A stretch of DNA of 54,164 nt, taken from a virus. The notes under the pieces are model-generated. The model saw nothing but the letters and a program-made list of their open reading frames with translations, made no database searches and was not told the DNA's origin. Below, piece by piece: positions 43,843-53,439 of this stretch; the stretch's first letter is position 1; each line of letters starts with the position of its first letter. The stretch is taken from positions 1 through 54,164 of the IMG/VR virus record IMGVR_UViG_3300032954_000018. One strand, written 5' to 3'. A program made the position numbers and the translations under genes.

Positions 43843-44529
43843 ATGAGTAATTTTGACACAATTGCAATTCTGAAGGGGCCGGGTACTGGCCGCGATCAGA
43901 TCAATGCACTTACCCTTACTTCCACGACTGAAACCGTGTTTGTAAAGGGTACCGATACTGTGGGTACCACTGTTGCGGCGGTTTTGGTACTTCCCACTGG
44001 CGTTCCCTCCGGTTCTAACCTTGTTGGTTCTGGGTCGGCAATGGACTATAACCAGAACCCAGCGTACAGCTTCCAGTCTTACGGACGTAAGACCATGATT
44101 GGCGTGGGTACCGAGGCTCCGTATTTTAGTTCGACTACGTTTGATGTGGGTCGTCCTTTCCGCGTTAGGGTCGCAGGTAATGCCACTCTGAATGCCGGTG
44201 CGGGTAATACCGCTGCGATCAACTTGTACGTGGGTACGTCTACCACCACAGGTTCCGATACCAAGATAGCTGCTCTTACCGCTGGTGGTGCTCCTAGCAC
44301 GAGTTTTAATTTCGTGCTTGAGACCGTTGTGCAGTGGGATGCCACTTCTCAGGTTTTGGGTGGATGGTATACCGGACAGTGCGCCAATACCCTTACCGCT
44401 GCTCACGCGCTTTCGAACGCGGCTTCGGTAACTACGGCTGGTAACCTTCAGTTCGTGGTCTCGGGTACGTTTGGCAATGCTGGTGGCGGGACTATCAACA
44501 TTGCGGAGTTTAGCGCAGAACAAGTCTAA
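43843..44529 (+). CDS. Virion structural protein (paralogue of 30521-31123), 228 aa
   Basis: Beta-rich with Gly/Thr/Ala repeats; second half parallels the 30521 protein in sequence and order (see that entry). Begins MSNFDTIAILKGPGTGRDQINALTLTSTTETVF. Probable decoration or tail protein. Confidence 0.75.
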   Translation: MSNFDTIAILKGPGTGRDQINALTLTSTTETVFVKGTDTVGTTVAAVLVLPTGVPSGSNLVGSGSAMDYNQNPAYSFQSYGRKTMIGVGTEAPYFSSTTFDVGRPFRVRVAGNATLNAGAGNTAAINLYVGTSTTTGSDTKIAALTAGGAPSTSFNFVLETVVQWDATSQVLGGWYTGQCANTLTAAHALSNAASVTTAGNLQFVVSGTFGNAGGGTINIAEFSAEQV

Positions 44530-44555
44530 AGTAAAGGTGCTATTGAGGATTCCTA

Positions 44556-45212
44556 ATGCACGAATACAACCTACCCGAGAATATACTCGACCATGAACTA
44601 GCATTCTCTAAGACACTACTGGGCAAAGAATGCGAACGCTGTCGTCGGGCTTATCACTATAACTATTTCGATAGAGATTCGTCAAGCCGAGATGGTCGCG
44701 CCCACATTTGTCCAAAATGTAAGCAGACTCCTCGGCTTTCGATTGGAGAGAACGTAGCAAGATACAAGGAAATGAACGATAATTCGTCAGCCGTTGAAGC
44801 CCAACGTAGACCGGATGAACTGGATTATCTTGAAAGAGATTCTGTGGGCAGAGCACTAACGCACACTGAATTCATTCGCAAACTCCGCAGTCTTCTAGGA
44901 ACAAAACTAATTGTCGGAGACGCATATTTCCTTAATGAGTTTTCTCTCTACATCGAAGATAGCACTTGTACCGATACTAATGGTGTCCGTTACATAGGAT
45001 ATATACCTACCGGAGTCATACAAGAATTTTCCAGTTACGCTTACAACGATCACGGAGTGGCTGTCGATGAAACGCACAGAGGCTATCGTGGTCTACTCAT
45101 GAAGCTAATTCTAAACAAATACATTACTGAGGAGCAGTGCAACCGAGTATTCGGACGAACGGACGAAAAGGTTTGGTGCAAAACCCTCTACAACCTAAGG
45201 AACATAAAGTAG
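44556..45212 (+). CDS. Zinc-ribbon protein, 218 aa
   Basis: CERCRRAYHYNYF...HICPKCKQTPRLSIG at 26-60 is a zinc ribbon; the rest is helical then a beta-containing region. In the structural operon, so maybe a head-completion or tail protein. Unknown. Confidence 0.7.
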   Translation: MHEYNLPENILDHELAFSKTLLGKECERCRRAYHYNYFDRDSSSRDGRAHICPKCKQTPRLSIGENVARYKEMNDNSSAVEAQRRPDELDYLERDSVGRALTHTEFIRKLRSLLGTKLIVGDAYFLNEFSLYIEDSTCTDTNGVRYIGYIPTGVIQEFSSYAYNDHGVAVDETHRGYRGLLMKLILNKYITEEQCNRVFGRTDEKVWCKTLYNLRNIK

Positions 45213-45235
45213 GGTGTATTACCTACTAAGTTAAC

Positions 45236-45820
45236 ATGGCAAAAGAAAAAGAAGTATCAACAGACCTTAATCTCGACAACGTAAATGTCAGCGCAAAAGA
45301 CCTTCTAACCATCATTGGACTTCTCCAACAGGATAATTCCAAGTCACTAGCAGAGGCACTAAGTGCTGCTCTTGAAAAACTCCAACCCGGTTATCGCAGC
45401 CCCGAACAAAAGGAATTTGATAACAAGCTTCGGGGGGATCAGCGAAATATCGAGATCATGAAGCTCAAGAACAATAAACGCAGACAGCGTTTTTGTGAGC
45501 ATGAAGTTGGTCAATCGGGTCGGCATCGTAATGGAGAAGGGGCTTTCTGTGGATTGAAACTTCCTACCGGAGAAATGATTGGAGTCTGTCAGTATTGCCA
45601 GATGGTCATCTCTTCAGCCAATCCAGAACATCAGAAGTTCTTTCGAAAGATCAATGGTACTCCTGCGGAAGCAGGACAGACTGAAGGCATTCTCGATCCC
45701 GTAAAAGCACAGTTGGCTCGGCTCAGTCCAGACCAGCGTGAAAAGGTTCTTAAAGCTCGTGCAGAATATTTTGCACAGGACGCGGCTAAGGAACTGATAA
45801 CGGACGAGGATATCATCTAA
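45236..45820 (+). CDS. Cys/His-containing structural-operon protein, 194 aa
   Basis: N-terminal helical half (LLTIIGLLQQDNSKSLAEAL), then RFCEHEVGQSGRHRNGEGAFCGLK...GVCQYCQ, a possible CHCC metal site. Unknown function; neighbours are head genes. Confidence 0.7.
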   Translation: MAKEKEVSTDLNLDNVNVSAKDLLTIIGLLQQDNSKSLAEALSAALEKLQPGYRSPEQKEFDNKLRGDQRNIEIMKLKNNKRRQRFCEHEVGQSGRHRNGEGAFCGLKLPTGEMIGVCQYCQMVISSANPEHQKFFRKINGTPAEAGQTEGILDPVKAQLARLSPDQREKVLKARAEYFAQDAAKELITDEDII

Positions 45821-45960
45821 TGACTCCGGAAGAAGAGATAGCAACAAACAATATCATACAAAGATATCTTTGGAGAGTCTGGGCAGATACGGCAGAAGAC
45901 AAATGGGAAAAGCTTCGCTGGCGTGAATACCAAGCAAACTTAGACCTTTCTGAGTACTAA
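45820..45960 (+). CDS. Small protein, 46 aa
   Basis: ATG 45820 overlaps the upstream TAA. Trp/Glu-rich helical peptide (IIQRYLWRVWADTAEDKWEKLRW). Unknown. Confidence 0.6.
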   Translation: MTPEEEIATNNIIQRYLWRVWADTAEDKWEKLRWREYQANLDLSEY

Positions 45961-45975
45961 GAAGGAAGCAGAAGC

Positions 45976-46707
45976 ATGGCTTCGAATATAACGCTAAAAC
46001 GAACTATAGATATGACCCAACGGTTTATCTATGATGCCCCCATAGTCTATGTGAATAGTGGGGATTTAGCGTATTCAATCGGGGATTGGGTTAGGCAGCT
46101 TATACTCTCCCCTCCCTTTGTATGGCGATGGAACCGTGGATTTGTTCCCCCCATAGTCTGTATTGCCGGACAAACTGACTATCAGACATATCTTCCTGAT
46201 TTTGGGTTTCTCGAAAGAGCTACCATCATAATGCCTCCCGGTGTAGGGAACATCAACCAATACTCAAAAGAACTTACGATTGAGCAAACGCTGGTAGGGG
46301 AAACTATCCTTGGCCAGCCAGCTTTTATATCCGTCATTGCCGATGATAACAACGGTAATATTACTTTTCGATTGATGGGTGTTCCGGATCAGCCTTATGC
46401 GATTAACTTAATTTATCAAAAAGCTGCTCCAAATTTTAGCTCCACTACCGATACTTGGGCACCAATTCCAGACTACTACAACTATCTTTATAATCAAGGA
46501 TTTCTAGCTAAAACGTATGAATATAAAGGAGATGAGCGGTTTGCATTTGCTCATCAAGAATTTTTAAAAATGCTTGTCTCTGCCAGCGATGGATTGACCG
46601 AAACACAGAAAAACATCTTCCTCGACCAGAGACTCACTTACAACCGCGAGATTCAAGGATCACAGCAAACAGGAGCATTGGCGAGGCAAGGTAGAAGCGG
46701 TGCGTAA
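45976..46707 (+). CDS. Probable head-tail adaptor protein, 243 aa
   Basis: AGGAAGC precedes ATG. WVRQLILSPPFVWRWNR and a C-terminal helical end (FLAKTYEYKGDERFAFAHQEFLKMLVSASDGLTETQKNIFLDQR) match phage adaptor/connector proteins of this size. Follows the head operon. Confidence 0.65.
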   Translation: MASNITLKRTIDMTQRFIYDAPIVYVNSGDLAYSIGDWVRQLILSPPFVWRWNRGFVPPIVCIAGQTDYQTYLPDFGFLERATIIMPPGVGNINQYSKELTIEQTLVGETILGQPAFISVIADDNNGNITFRLMGVPDQPYAINLIYQKAAPNFSSTTDTWAPIPDYYNYLYNQGFLAKTYEYKGDERFAFAHQEFLKMLVSASDGLTETQKNIFLDQRLTYNREIQGSQQTGALARQGRSGA

Positions 46708-47027
46708 TGGCCTTTCTCCTATACATAAAAAATTTTCTAGATCAACTTTTCCGGTTCGTTAGAGACGCATACAGCGACAACGGTAATCCTTCTAGCAGCC
46801 GAATTCTTACGTTTATTTTGGCTTTGGTATCATCTAAAGTCGTTCTGAATGTTTTCAATCATATCATCGCACTCAGCGATGCAGCAGCCCTAGCAACTTG
46901 GCTTGGCGCATTGCCTTTGATAATCTCTGCTCTCGTTCTTTTCTTCACTGCTCCCTACGGTGTAAATGTTGGTTCTGGTACGGTTTCTGATCTTCTCAAC
47001 ACGCTAAAGGGTAAAAATCAACCGTAA
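46707..47027 (+). CDS. Holin-like two-helix membrane protein, 106 aa
   Basis: Two hydrophobic segments (ILTFILALVSSKVVLNVF and LATWLGALPLIISALVLFFTAPY) in a 106-aa protein of the late operon. No endolysin was recognised nearby, so a lysis role is uncertain. Confidence 0.6.
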   Translation: MAFLLYIKNFLDQLFRFVRDAYSDNGNPSSSRILTFILALVSSKVVLNVFNHIIALSDAAALATWLGALPLIISALVLFFTAPYGVNVGSGTVSDLLNTLKGKNQP

Positions 47028-47041
47028 ACCTATGAGTGGAC

Positions 47042-48034
47042 ATGATCTTATTTATTCTGAAAAGCCATCTAACGAGCGGAGGGCCGGGAAGAACACCGTC
47101 TAGCGGCCTAGAAAATTCCGCTACTCTAGTTGCGGACGTACTCCGCGACTTCGGTATTTATACAAAAGTTGTAACCGTTGTTGATTCCAACAGCATTGAT
47201 AGGGAGGTACATCAAAACAAACCTAGGATTGTTATCTTAGAAGCGATTTGGTGTCCTCCCTATAAACTCAAAGAACTAGCCAAACTATGGCCCGGTATTC
47301 GGTGGATAGTAAGGATACACTCCGAAATCCCCTTCCTCGCTAACGAGGGACAAGCCATGGATTGGCTTTTTCAGTATAAGGACATACCTAACGTTATCAT
47401 CGGAGCTAACTCTTTTAGAGCTACTGAAGATTTGATAATTGCGGGCATACCCGCTGTATATCTCCCTAACTACCATCCTATCAACTGTTTCAAAGCTTTT
47501 AGGATAGAAGATAAAGAACTGAATATAGGATGCTTCGGGGCTATCCGGCCCATGAAGAATCAATTAGCTCAAGCTCTTGCCGCTATAGAATACGCCAAGT
47601 TACAGGGAAAGTTTCTGAATTTTCACATGAATACTTCTCGTGTAGAACAGGGCGGGCAGCAGACTTTAAAGAACCTTAGAGCATTACTTTCTTCCGACCC
47701 CACTAGATTCCGTTTAGTGGAATTTCCATGGATGCTTACCAGAGATTTTATGGAAATGGTTAGGAACATGGATGTTTGTTTGAACGTTTCTTTCACCGAA
47801 ACATTCTGCATTACTGCGGCAAATGCTGCGGCTCAGAACGTCCCCATAGTAGTTAGCCCCGAAATACCGTGGGCTTCAAATGAAATTAAAGCCGACCCTA
47901 CCAGTGTTAAGGATATCCTTCATAAGTTAGAAGTAGCGTTAGGTCATCACCGTAGAAAGATCATTGACGACAATCTAGAAGGTCTACAAATCTACGACGA
48001 GATTAGCATAAGGAAGTGGTTAGAGGTAGTATAA
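47042..48034 (+). CDS. GT-B glycosyltransferase-like protein, 330 aa
   Basis: Starts ATG 47042 with GAGTGGAC. SGLENSATLVADVLRDFGIYTK in the N-domain and a C-domain with VCLNVSFTETFCITAANAAAQNVPIVVS, the typical E-x-F-C...A..G.P-like donor-binding segment. Located before fibre genes, so it may modify virion glycans or act on host surface glycans. Confidence 0.8.
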   Translation: MILFILKSHLTSGGPGRTPSSGLENSATLVADVLRDFGIYTKVVTVVDSNSIDREVHQNKPRIVILEAIWCPPYKLKELAKLWPGIRWIVRIHSEIPFLANEGQAMDWLFQYKDIPNVIIGANSFRATEDLIIAGIPAVYLPNYHPINCFKAFRIEDKELNIGCFGAIRPMKNQLAQALAAIEYAKLQGKFLNFHMNTSRVEQGGQQTLKNLRALLSSDPTRFRLVEFPWMLTRDFMEMVRNMDVCLNVSFTETFCITAANAAAQNVPIVVSPEIPWASNEIKADPTSVKDILHKLEVALGHHRRKIIDDNLEGLQIYDEISIRKWLEVV

Positions 48035-50055
48035 TGAAGAAATTTTTATCAACTTTAGCATTAATAGGAATGTTGCTCCCGGTAGCGGCAATGGGACAAA
48101 GCTCCCAGCGTCAATATACCGCCATGCAGGTAGGTGGCAAAGACTTTGCTGTCGTAGTTCCTAATGCGTATGTGTATGTATGTCAGTACAATACACAACT
48201 TGCCTGTACCACTCCGGTTGCGATTTATGCCGATACAGGTCTCACCCAGCGCATAACTCAGCCCCTTCGTGCCAACGCTGCGGGCGTGTATTCCTACTAC
48301 ATTCCTAACGGATCACAAGTCGTAGAAAAGGTTTGCACCATATATGGTCAGTGTTCTTTTGGTGGAGTGCAGATTGGTCCTACCGGAACAGCTACGTCTA
48401 CTATTTTCGAGATAGGCGGAACTGCTCTACAAAACCAAACCACCATCAACTTCCAAGCCGGGTCTAACATCACCATCACTAACCCCAGTGCGGGTAATGT
48501 TTTGATTTCTGCTACTGGCGGGGGAGGCGGGGGCAGTGTTTCTAGTGTGAGTACCCCCAGCGGCTCTTGGCCGACTTGGTTAGTTCCTACGACCACGAAT
48601 CCAACCAGCACTCCATCTATTTCAGTCGCGGCTTCTCCGATTCCGAATAGCGCACTACAGAACCCATCCTTAACCTTGGGATCGACAGTGCTTACTCTAG
48701 GGGCCACATCGAGTTCTGTTACCGGATTAACGATTGACGGAGTATCGCCTAGCACGATGGCATTCGTTGATCCTACAAGTTCGATTCAAACTCAGATTAA
48801 CAGTCTTCTTTCGAATACAGTAACTAGTATCAACGGCACGTCTGGCGTATTTACTTTCAACTTTAGCGCGGGAGCAGGAAGCTGCTCAGGGACTAGCTGT
48901 ACCTTTACTGGGTCTGGGTCCGGTGGTGGATCGGTAACCAATTTCATTGCTCTTACCGGCAACTGGCCTTCATGGTTGATTCCCTCGGTTACCAACTCGA
49001 CTACGACTCCTTCTCTTTCTGTAGCCATCGGCGGAAGCATCGCACAGTACGCCGTGTTTGCTGCTCCTCAGGGAGGGGCCGGTGCTCCTTCTTTCCAGAC
49101 TACACTAGCAGGATTGACTCTTGACGGAGTAAGTCCTACCACCATGGGATACCTTGATGCTACCTCTAGCATCCAGACGCAGCTTAACAGCAAGGCTTCT
49201 AGCAGTGCGACCTTCACTCTCGGTAGCACTACTGTAACCCTTGGCGGGACTACAACGTCTGTTACCGGGTTAACCGTTGATGGCGTGTCTCCGACCACCT
49301 TCGGGTATGTCGATCCCACTTCTAGCATTCAAACCCAACTTAATAGCAAGCAGCCCAATCTTGGATACACTCCCGCACACTCTGGGGCCAACTCTGATAT
49401 TACCTCTCTGACGGGGCTTTCTACTCCGCTAGCGGCTTCGGAAGGCGGTACCGGGGCTACTAGTCTCGGCGGAACACTTAGCGTTATGGCCGGTGTTCTT
49501 AACTGTAATGCGGCTACTACTTCTGTACTTGGTTGTGTCAAGCCGGATGGAACAACCATCACCATCTCTGGTGGGGTCATTTCTTCAGTCGGAGGCGGGG
49601 GAGGCATTACTCAGCTTACAGGAGATGGTACTGCCGGTCCCGGTTCGGGAAGTCAGCCCTTTACGCTGGCTACGGTTAATAGCGGACCCGGTAGCTGCGG
49701 AGACGCTACCCACGTATGCCAGATCACTACCAACGGAAAAGGATTGGTTACCGCGCAGTCTGCGGTAGCTATTACTTCGATTGCCAATATTCAGGTCACC
49801 ACAGGTACTAGCACTATCAACGCTAATTCCTGTACCGCTGATCTTGGTCCGGTAACGGTCACAGGTCTTGCGACTACTTCCACTATCAACTTTACCGGAA
49901 GCACGGATACTAGTGGCTCTACTGGATGGGGTTCTACTGGCGGTCTTCAGATCAATCCATGGCCTGCCGCTAACGCTCTCCACTACAAAATCTGTAACCC
50001 CACTAGCAGCAACATTACTCCATCTTCCGTAATCTGGAACGTGAGCTTTAAGTAA
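48034..50055 (+). CDS. Secreted or virion-surface fibre-like protein, 673 aa
   Basis: MKKFLSTLALIGMLLPVAAMGQ is a clear Sec signal peptide. Residues 20-110 (YTAMQVGGKDFAVVVPNAYVYVC...GVYSYYIPNGSQVVEKVC) form a domain repeated at the start of the last protein in the window. After a GGGGGG hinge there are fibre repeats: DGVSPxTMxxxDxTSSIQTQ occurs three times with LTLGSTxxTLG. A signal peptide on a fibre is unusual for a phage. Confidence 0.8.
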   Translation: MKKFLSTLALIGMLLPVAAMGQSSQRQYTAMQVGGKDFAVVVPNAYVYVCQYNTQLACTTPVAIYADTGLTQRITQPLRANAAGVYSYYIPNGSQVVEKVCTIYGQCSFGGVQIGPTGTATSTIFEIGGTALQNQTTINFQAGSNITITNPSAGNVLISATGGGGGGSVSSVSTPSGSWPTWLVPTTTNPTSTPSISVAASPIPNSALQNPSLTLGSTVLTLGATSSSVTGLTIDGVSPSTMAFVDPTSSIQTQINSLLSNTVTSINGTSGVFTFNFSAGAGSCSGTSCTFTGSGSGGGSVTNFIALTGNWPSWLIPSVTNSTTTPSLSVAIGGSIAQYAVFAAPQGGAGAPSFQTTLAGLTLDGVSPTTMGYLDATSSIQTQLNSKASSSATFTLGSTTVTLGGTTTSVTGLTVDGVSPTTFGYVDPTSSIQTQLNSKQPNLGYTPAHSGANSDITSLTGLSTPLAASEGGTGATSLGGTLSVMAGVLNCNAATTSVLGCVKPDGTTITISGGVISSVGGGGGITQLTGDGTAGPGSGSQPFTLATVNSGPGSCGDATHVCQITTNGKGLVTAQSAVAITSIANIQVTTGTSTINANSCTADLGPVTVTGLATTSTINFTGSTDTSGSTGWGSTGGLQINPWPAANALHYKICNPTSSNITPSSVIWNVSFK

Positions 50056-50936
50056 TGAAACTGTTAAAACTGTTACTACTTCTCACTTTTGTTTTCAAAG
50101 GAGAGGCACAGATAACAGCCCCTATGCATACGGGGGCTTTAGCATCTCCTTCAACCTCGAATCTATGGACGGGGTTGCTTGCCCCTGCTAGGGCTGTTAA
50201 TTGGAGTACGGCAGGAGCAGGCCCCATTCCTTCGCGCTCCGTGTGTACCACTCTCGGAACCGCAGGCCAATCTTCTAGTTTTGCACAAAGCGTAACTACT
50301 GCAAACATCGTATCTGCTTTGAATTCTTGTGCGTCCGGTCAGATGGTACTTCTGAATCCGGGAACGTACACAATGACCCAGACTCTTATTATAAGCAAAT
50401 CCAATGTCGGCCTAAGGGGTTCCGGTCCCACTCAGACTATTCTTAAGTGGACAGCAACTTCAAGCAATTGCAATGGTTTTGGACCGACAGCATTTTGTGT
50501 AACCAACGGTGATTCGGGAACTGTTAACGGTTCCTCTAATATATGTTCCGTTACTGGCGGAACTTCACGTGGGTCAACAGCAATAACTATTAGTTCCTGT
50601 TCCACGGGAGCGTTGTCAAACCTAAAAATTGGTTCACTTCTTCAGCTTGAAGCCAACGATGAAGCAAGCGATAACGGTCAGTGGTGGGCTTGTGGAAGCA
50701 CAGGAAGCAACGGAACCTGCTCCCAACAAGGCTCACAGAACTCATGGAGTGGTAATACCACAACCCAGATGGTAGTTGTCACTGGAATATCAGGAACAAC
50801 CATCACAATCTCTCCCGGAATATACGCTCCTGATTGGGCCTCGGGAAGGACGATTCATCTACACTACCCGTCTCCGCATTTGGGATTGAGAATCTTGATA
50901 TTGATACTGAATCCCTCGGATCGATTGAAGCCATGA
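50055..50936 (+). CDS. Beta-helix protein, N-terminal part (frameshifted)
   Basis: MKLLKLLLLLTFVFKGEAQ is a signal peptide, followed by ITAPMHTGALAS. MVLLNPGTYTMTQTLIISKSNVGLRGSGPTQTIL is typical of pectate-lyase/tail-spike parallel beta-helices. The frame ends in about 30 unrelated residues after TCG-GGA near 50846. Shifting -1 there joins it to the next frame with a smooth sequence (DWASG-KDDSSTLPVSAFG). Confidence 0.75.
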   Translation: MKLLKLLLLLTFVFKGEAQITAPMHTGALASPSTSNLWTGLLAPARAVNWSTAGAGPIPSRSVCTTLGTAGQSSSFAQSVTTANIVSALNSCASGQMVLLNPGTYTMTQTLIISKSNVGLRGSGPTQTILKWTATSSNCNGFGPTAFCVTNGDSGTVNGSSNICSVTGGTSRGSTAITISSCSTGALSNLKIGSLLQLEANDEASDNGQWWACGSTGSNGTCSQQGSQNSWSGNTTTQMVVVTGISGTTITISPGIYAPDWASGRTIHLHYPSPHLGLRILILILNPSDRLKP

Positions 50937-52054
50937 TCGAATACCAGTGGGGATATAATGATTGGGTCAAGAATGTTTCTCTCATAAACTCTATTCAAAA
51001 TAGTGCAGCCACAAAAAAGCATATTCTGATCGGATCGTCTGCTCATATCACCGTTCGCGATTCTTATGTCTATGGCTCAAGTCCAACAATGGAGGGATAT
51101 GGCATAGATGTAACAATCGGATCGGGAGATAATCTGGTTGAAAACAATATCTGCCAGCACGTCGCCACTTGCACAATTCTTGAAAATGGTATGGGAAATG
51201 TCTTTGGATACAACTATTCCGTAGATAATGCCTATAGCGGTAACCCAGCGGGATCGGCTCCTAATTGGCAGGGAAGCGATGCGGCCCATCATGCGGCGGG
51301 TGATGTTTATAATCTGTGGGAAGGTCATGAAGGAATCCAATATTCAGCAGATGACATTCACGGTACGTCCTTCTCTAACACGGTATTTCGTTCCTATCTC
51401 AATGGACGGGACCCAGCTAATACCTGCCCCCCGGCAAATCCTTCTTGCGGAACCGGCGTAAAAAACCAGAACACGGGAGCAGTACACGAAGCAGCAAATA
51501 ACCGCTATGATAATATTGTAGCCAACGTCCTTGGCTCTGGTACGTATTTTACGACTTATCAGAATCAAGGACTATCGGGAAGTCCTAATACGTGTACAAG
51601 TTACAACTGGACTGCAATCTATACTCTAAATTTTAGCGACAATCAGGTTCCTTTTTCACCCACTTGCGCGGGTTCAAGCTTCACTATTGACAACGATCCT
51701 TTAGTCTCTACTGCTTTAATGCGTTGGGGGAACTACGATACTGTAAACGCAGCAGTTAGAACCAATGCTGGTGAGACAGGATCGGGAGCATCGACCTATC
51801 CCGGCTTGGTTACTCCATCAACTTCATGGTCTAGTTATCCTTCTTTCTATTACTCATCTAGGCCCTCATGGTGGAATATCTCTATTGCTCCATGGCCCCC
51901 GATTGGTCCCGATGTTACTGGCGGTAATATCAGCAACTCAGGTGGTCATGCCAACCATAACATGGCAGGGAATTGCTATCTTGTAGTTCTCGGAGGGTCT
52001 GTTACTGGGTCAAGCGGAGCACTTCCGTTTGATGCGAGTACTTGCTATCCTTAA
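50846..52054 (+). CDS. Beta-helix protein, C-terminal part (frameshifted)
   Basis: Continues the right-handed beta-helix: repeated V-x-N-x-I, DSYVYGSS, GIDVTIGSGDNLVENNI, GNVFGYNYSVDNAY. Contains HHAAGDVYNLWEGHEG and a Trp/Tyr-rich end typical of polysaccharide-binding. Read alone it starts only at an upstream in-frame TTG (50834) with no signal peptide, so it needs the N-terminal part. Either a sequencing or real indel, or a programmed -1 shift at GGGAAGG. Confidence 0.75.
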   Translation, partial: KDDSSTLPVSAFGIENLDIDTESLGSIEAMIEYQWGYNDWVKNVSLINSIQNSAATKKHILIGSSAHITVRDSYVYGSSPTMEGYGIDVTIGSGDNLVENNICQHVATCTILENGMGNVFGYNYSVDNAYSGNPAGSAPNWQGSDAAHHAAGDVYNLWEGHEGIQYSADDIHGTSFSNTVFRSYLNGRDPANTCPPANPSCGTGVKNQNTGAVHEAANNRYDNIVANVLGSGTYFTTYQNQGLSGSPNTCTSYNWTAIYTLNFSDNQVPFSPTCAGSSFTIDNDPLVSTALMRWGNYDTVNAAVRTNAGETGSGASTYPGLVTPSTSWSSYPSFYYSSRPSWWNISIAPWPPIGPDVTGGNISNSGGHANHNMAGNCYLVVLGGSVTGSSGALPFDASTCYP

Positions 52055-53439
52055 TGAAAAAATTTCTAGCACTTCTCCTATTCCCATTTATAGCTGCGGC
52101 TCAAGTAACGGTACCTAGGCATAGCGGGGCATTGGCTTCTAATCCTAGCATCCCAGTAGCTACTATCAACGGAAGTACTACATATCAGGTAATTGACGGT
52201 TTCGGGGCCGCGACTGCTTTTCTTGCCACGGTCCCTACGTCTGTTATCAATACCGAATACTCTCCGTCACAGATAGGACTAAAGTACATTCGAGTACAAA
52301 TCTATCCCGATTACACCGATTGTAATAACGTCTGGGGATCATGCGTTACAGGTCCGTCAGGATGGACCGGGGCAGTAATCAATAACAGCGATCTGGCTAA
52401 CATACAGGCCGCAGTCGCTAACGGTGCAGTATTATGGGGAGCGATGTGGTCTCCTCCGGGTTCGATGAAGTCTAACGGTAATTTTAACTCGGGGGGAGCA
52501 TTTATCGGCAATCCTACGAATTATACCAACCTTGCCAACATTCAGACTTCGTTTGTTACCCTGATGCAGAACACCTACGGCATAAGTGTCTACGCTATTA
52601 GCGTTCAGAATGAACCTGATTATTCTCCTCCATCTTATGCGGGTTGTACGTGGACAGCCACACAATTCCACGATTATGTACCGTATCTACGTAGTGCTTT
52701 GAATGCCGCTGGATACACAAGCGTCAAAATTATGATTCCGGAATCTGCGCATTGGTCTAGCTTGAGTGGATTCGCTACTACATCTATGAACGATGCGACG
52801 GTAGCAGCAGATATAGGTATCCTTGGTGGACATGCATACGGGATGAATGGTGCGGCTCCCCCTCCATCGGTCCCAACACTACTAAGCTTTTCCAACGTCA
52901 CTAACCAGCATTTCTGGGAGACAGAAACCTCTGACCAAGAGCCTAATGGTAATACAACCTATGACGGAACTATGGTAAGCGGATTGGTATATGCACAGCT
53001 TATCCACCAGTACCTAACCATAGCTAAAGTCAACGCATGGCATTATTGGTTGATCTCGGGAGCAGATCGCGGAGAGAATTCCGGACTTACCGACTCTAGC
53101 AATAACTTTGCTAAACGTGCTTACGTTATGGGTAACTGGGCTAGGTTTGCGACTGGCTTAACAGAAATTTCCGCTACAGCCAATCCCCAAACTGGGGTTT
53201 ATGTTACGGCCTTTAAAAACCTCGTATCGGGTAAGTTTGTAGTCGTAGCCATAAATACAAACAGCGGCTCTGTAGCACAGAATTTTACCTTTGCAGGCGG
53301 ATTGTCCGCTAGCACGGTCACCCCTTATATAACCGATCCTACCCACAATCTCGCAGCCCAATCCGCTATCAGTGTCAGCGGTAGCGGGGTAAATGTTACC
53401 CTCACCGGGCAGAGTGTAACGACCTTTGTGAGCAATTAA
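52054..53439 (+). CDS. Glycoside hydrolase family 30-like enzyme, 461 aa
   Basis: Signal peptide MKKFLALLLFPFIAAAQ, then VTVPRHSGALAS, and a GH30 TIM barrel: VIDGFGAATAF start, LKYIRVQIYP, WSPPGSMKSNG, VQNEPDY (acid/base E187), WETETSD (nucleophile E289 or E291), then a C-terminal beta domain. GH30 enzymes cut xylan, beta-1,6-glucan or similar polymers. Secreted or virion-bound, it could break host capsule or environmental polysaccharide. Confidence 0.9.
   Translation: MKKFLALLLFPFIAAAQVTVPRHSGALASNPSIPVATINGSTTYQVIDGFGAATAFLATVPTSVINTEYSPSQIGLKYIRVQIYPDYTDCNNVWGSCVTGPSGWTGAVINNSDLANIQAAVANGAVLWGAMWSPPGSMKSNGNFNSGGAFIGNPTNYTNLANIQTSFVTLMQNTYGISVYAISVQNEPDYSPPSYAGCTWTATQFHDYVPYLRSALNAAGYTSVKIMIPESAHWSSLSGFATTSMNDATVAADIGILGGHAYGMNGAAPPPSVPTLLSFSNVTNQHFWETETSDQEPNGNTTYDGTMVSGLVYAQLIHQYLTIAKVNAWHYWLISGADRGENSGLTDSSNNFAKRAYVMGNWARFATGLTEISATANPQTGVYVTAFKNLVSGKFVVVAINTNSGSVAQNFTFAGGLSASTVTPYITDPTHNLAAQSAISVSGSGVNVTLTGQSVTTFVSN

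Noticed and set aside
43831-44604. 257-aa minus-strand frame
   Set aside because: Fully antisense to a clear structural gene; composition typical of a shadow frame.
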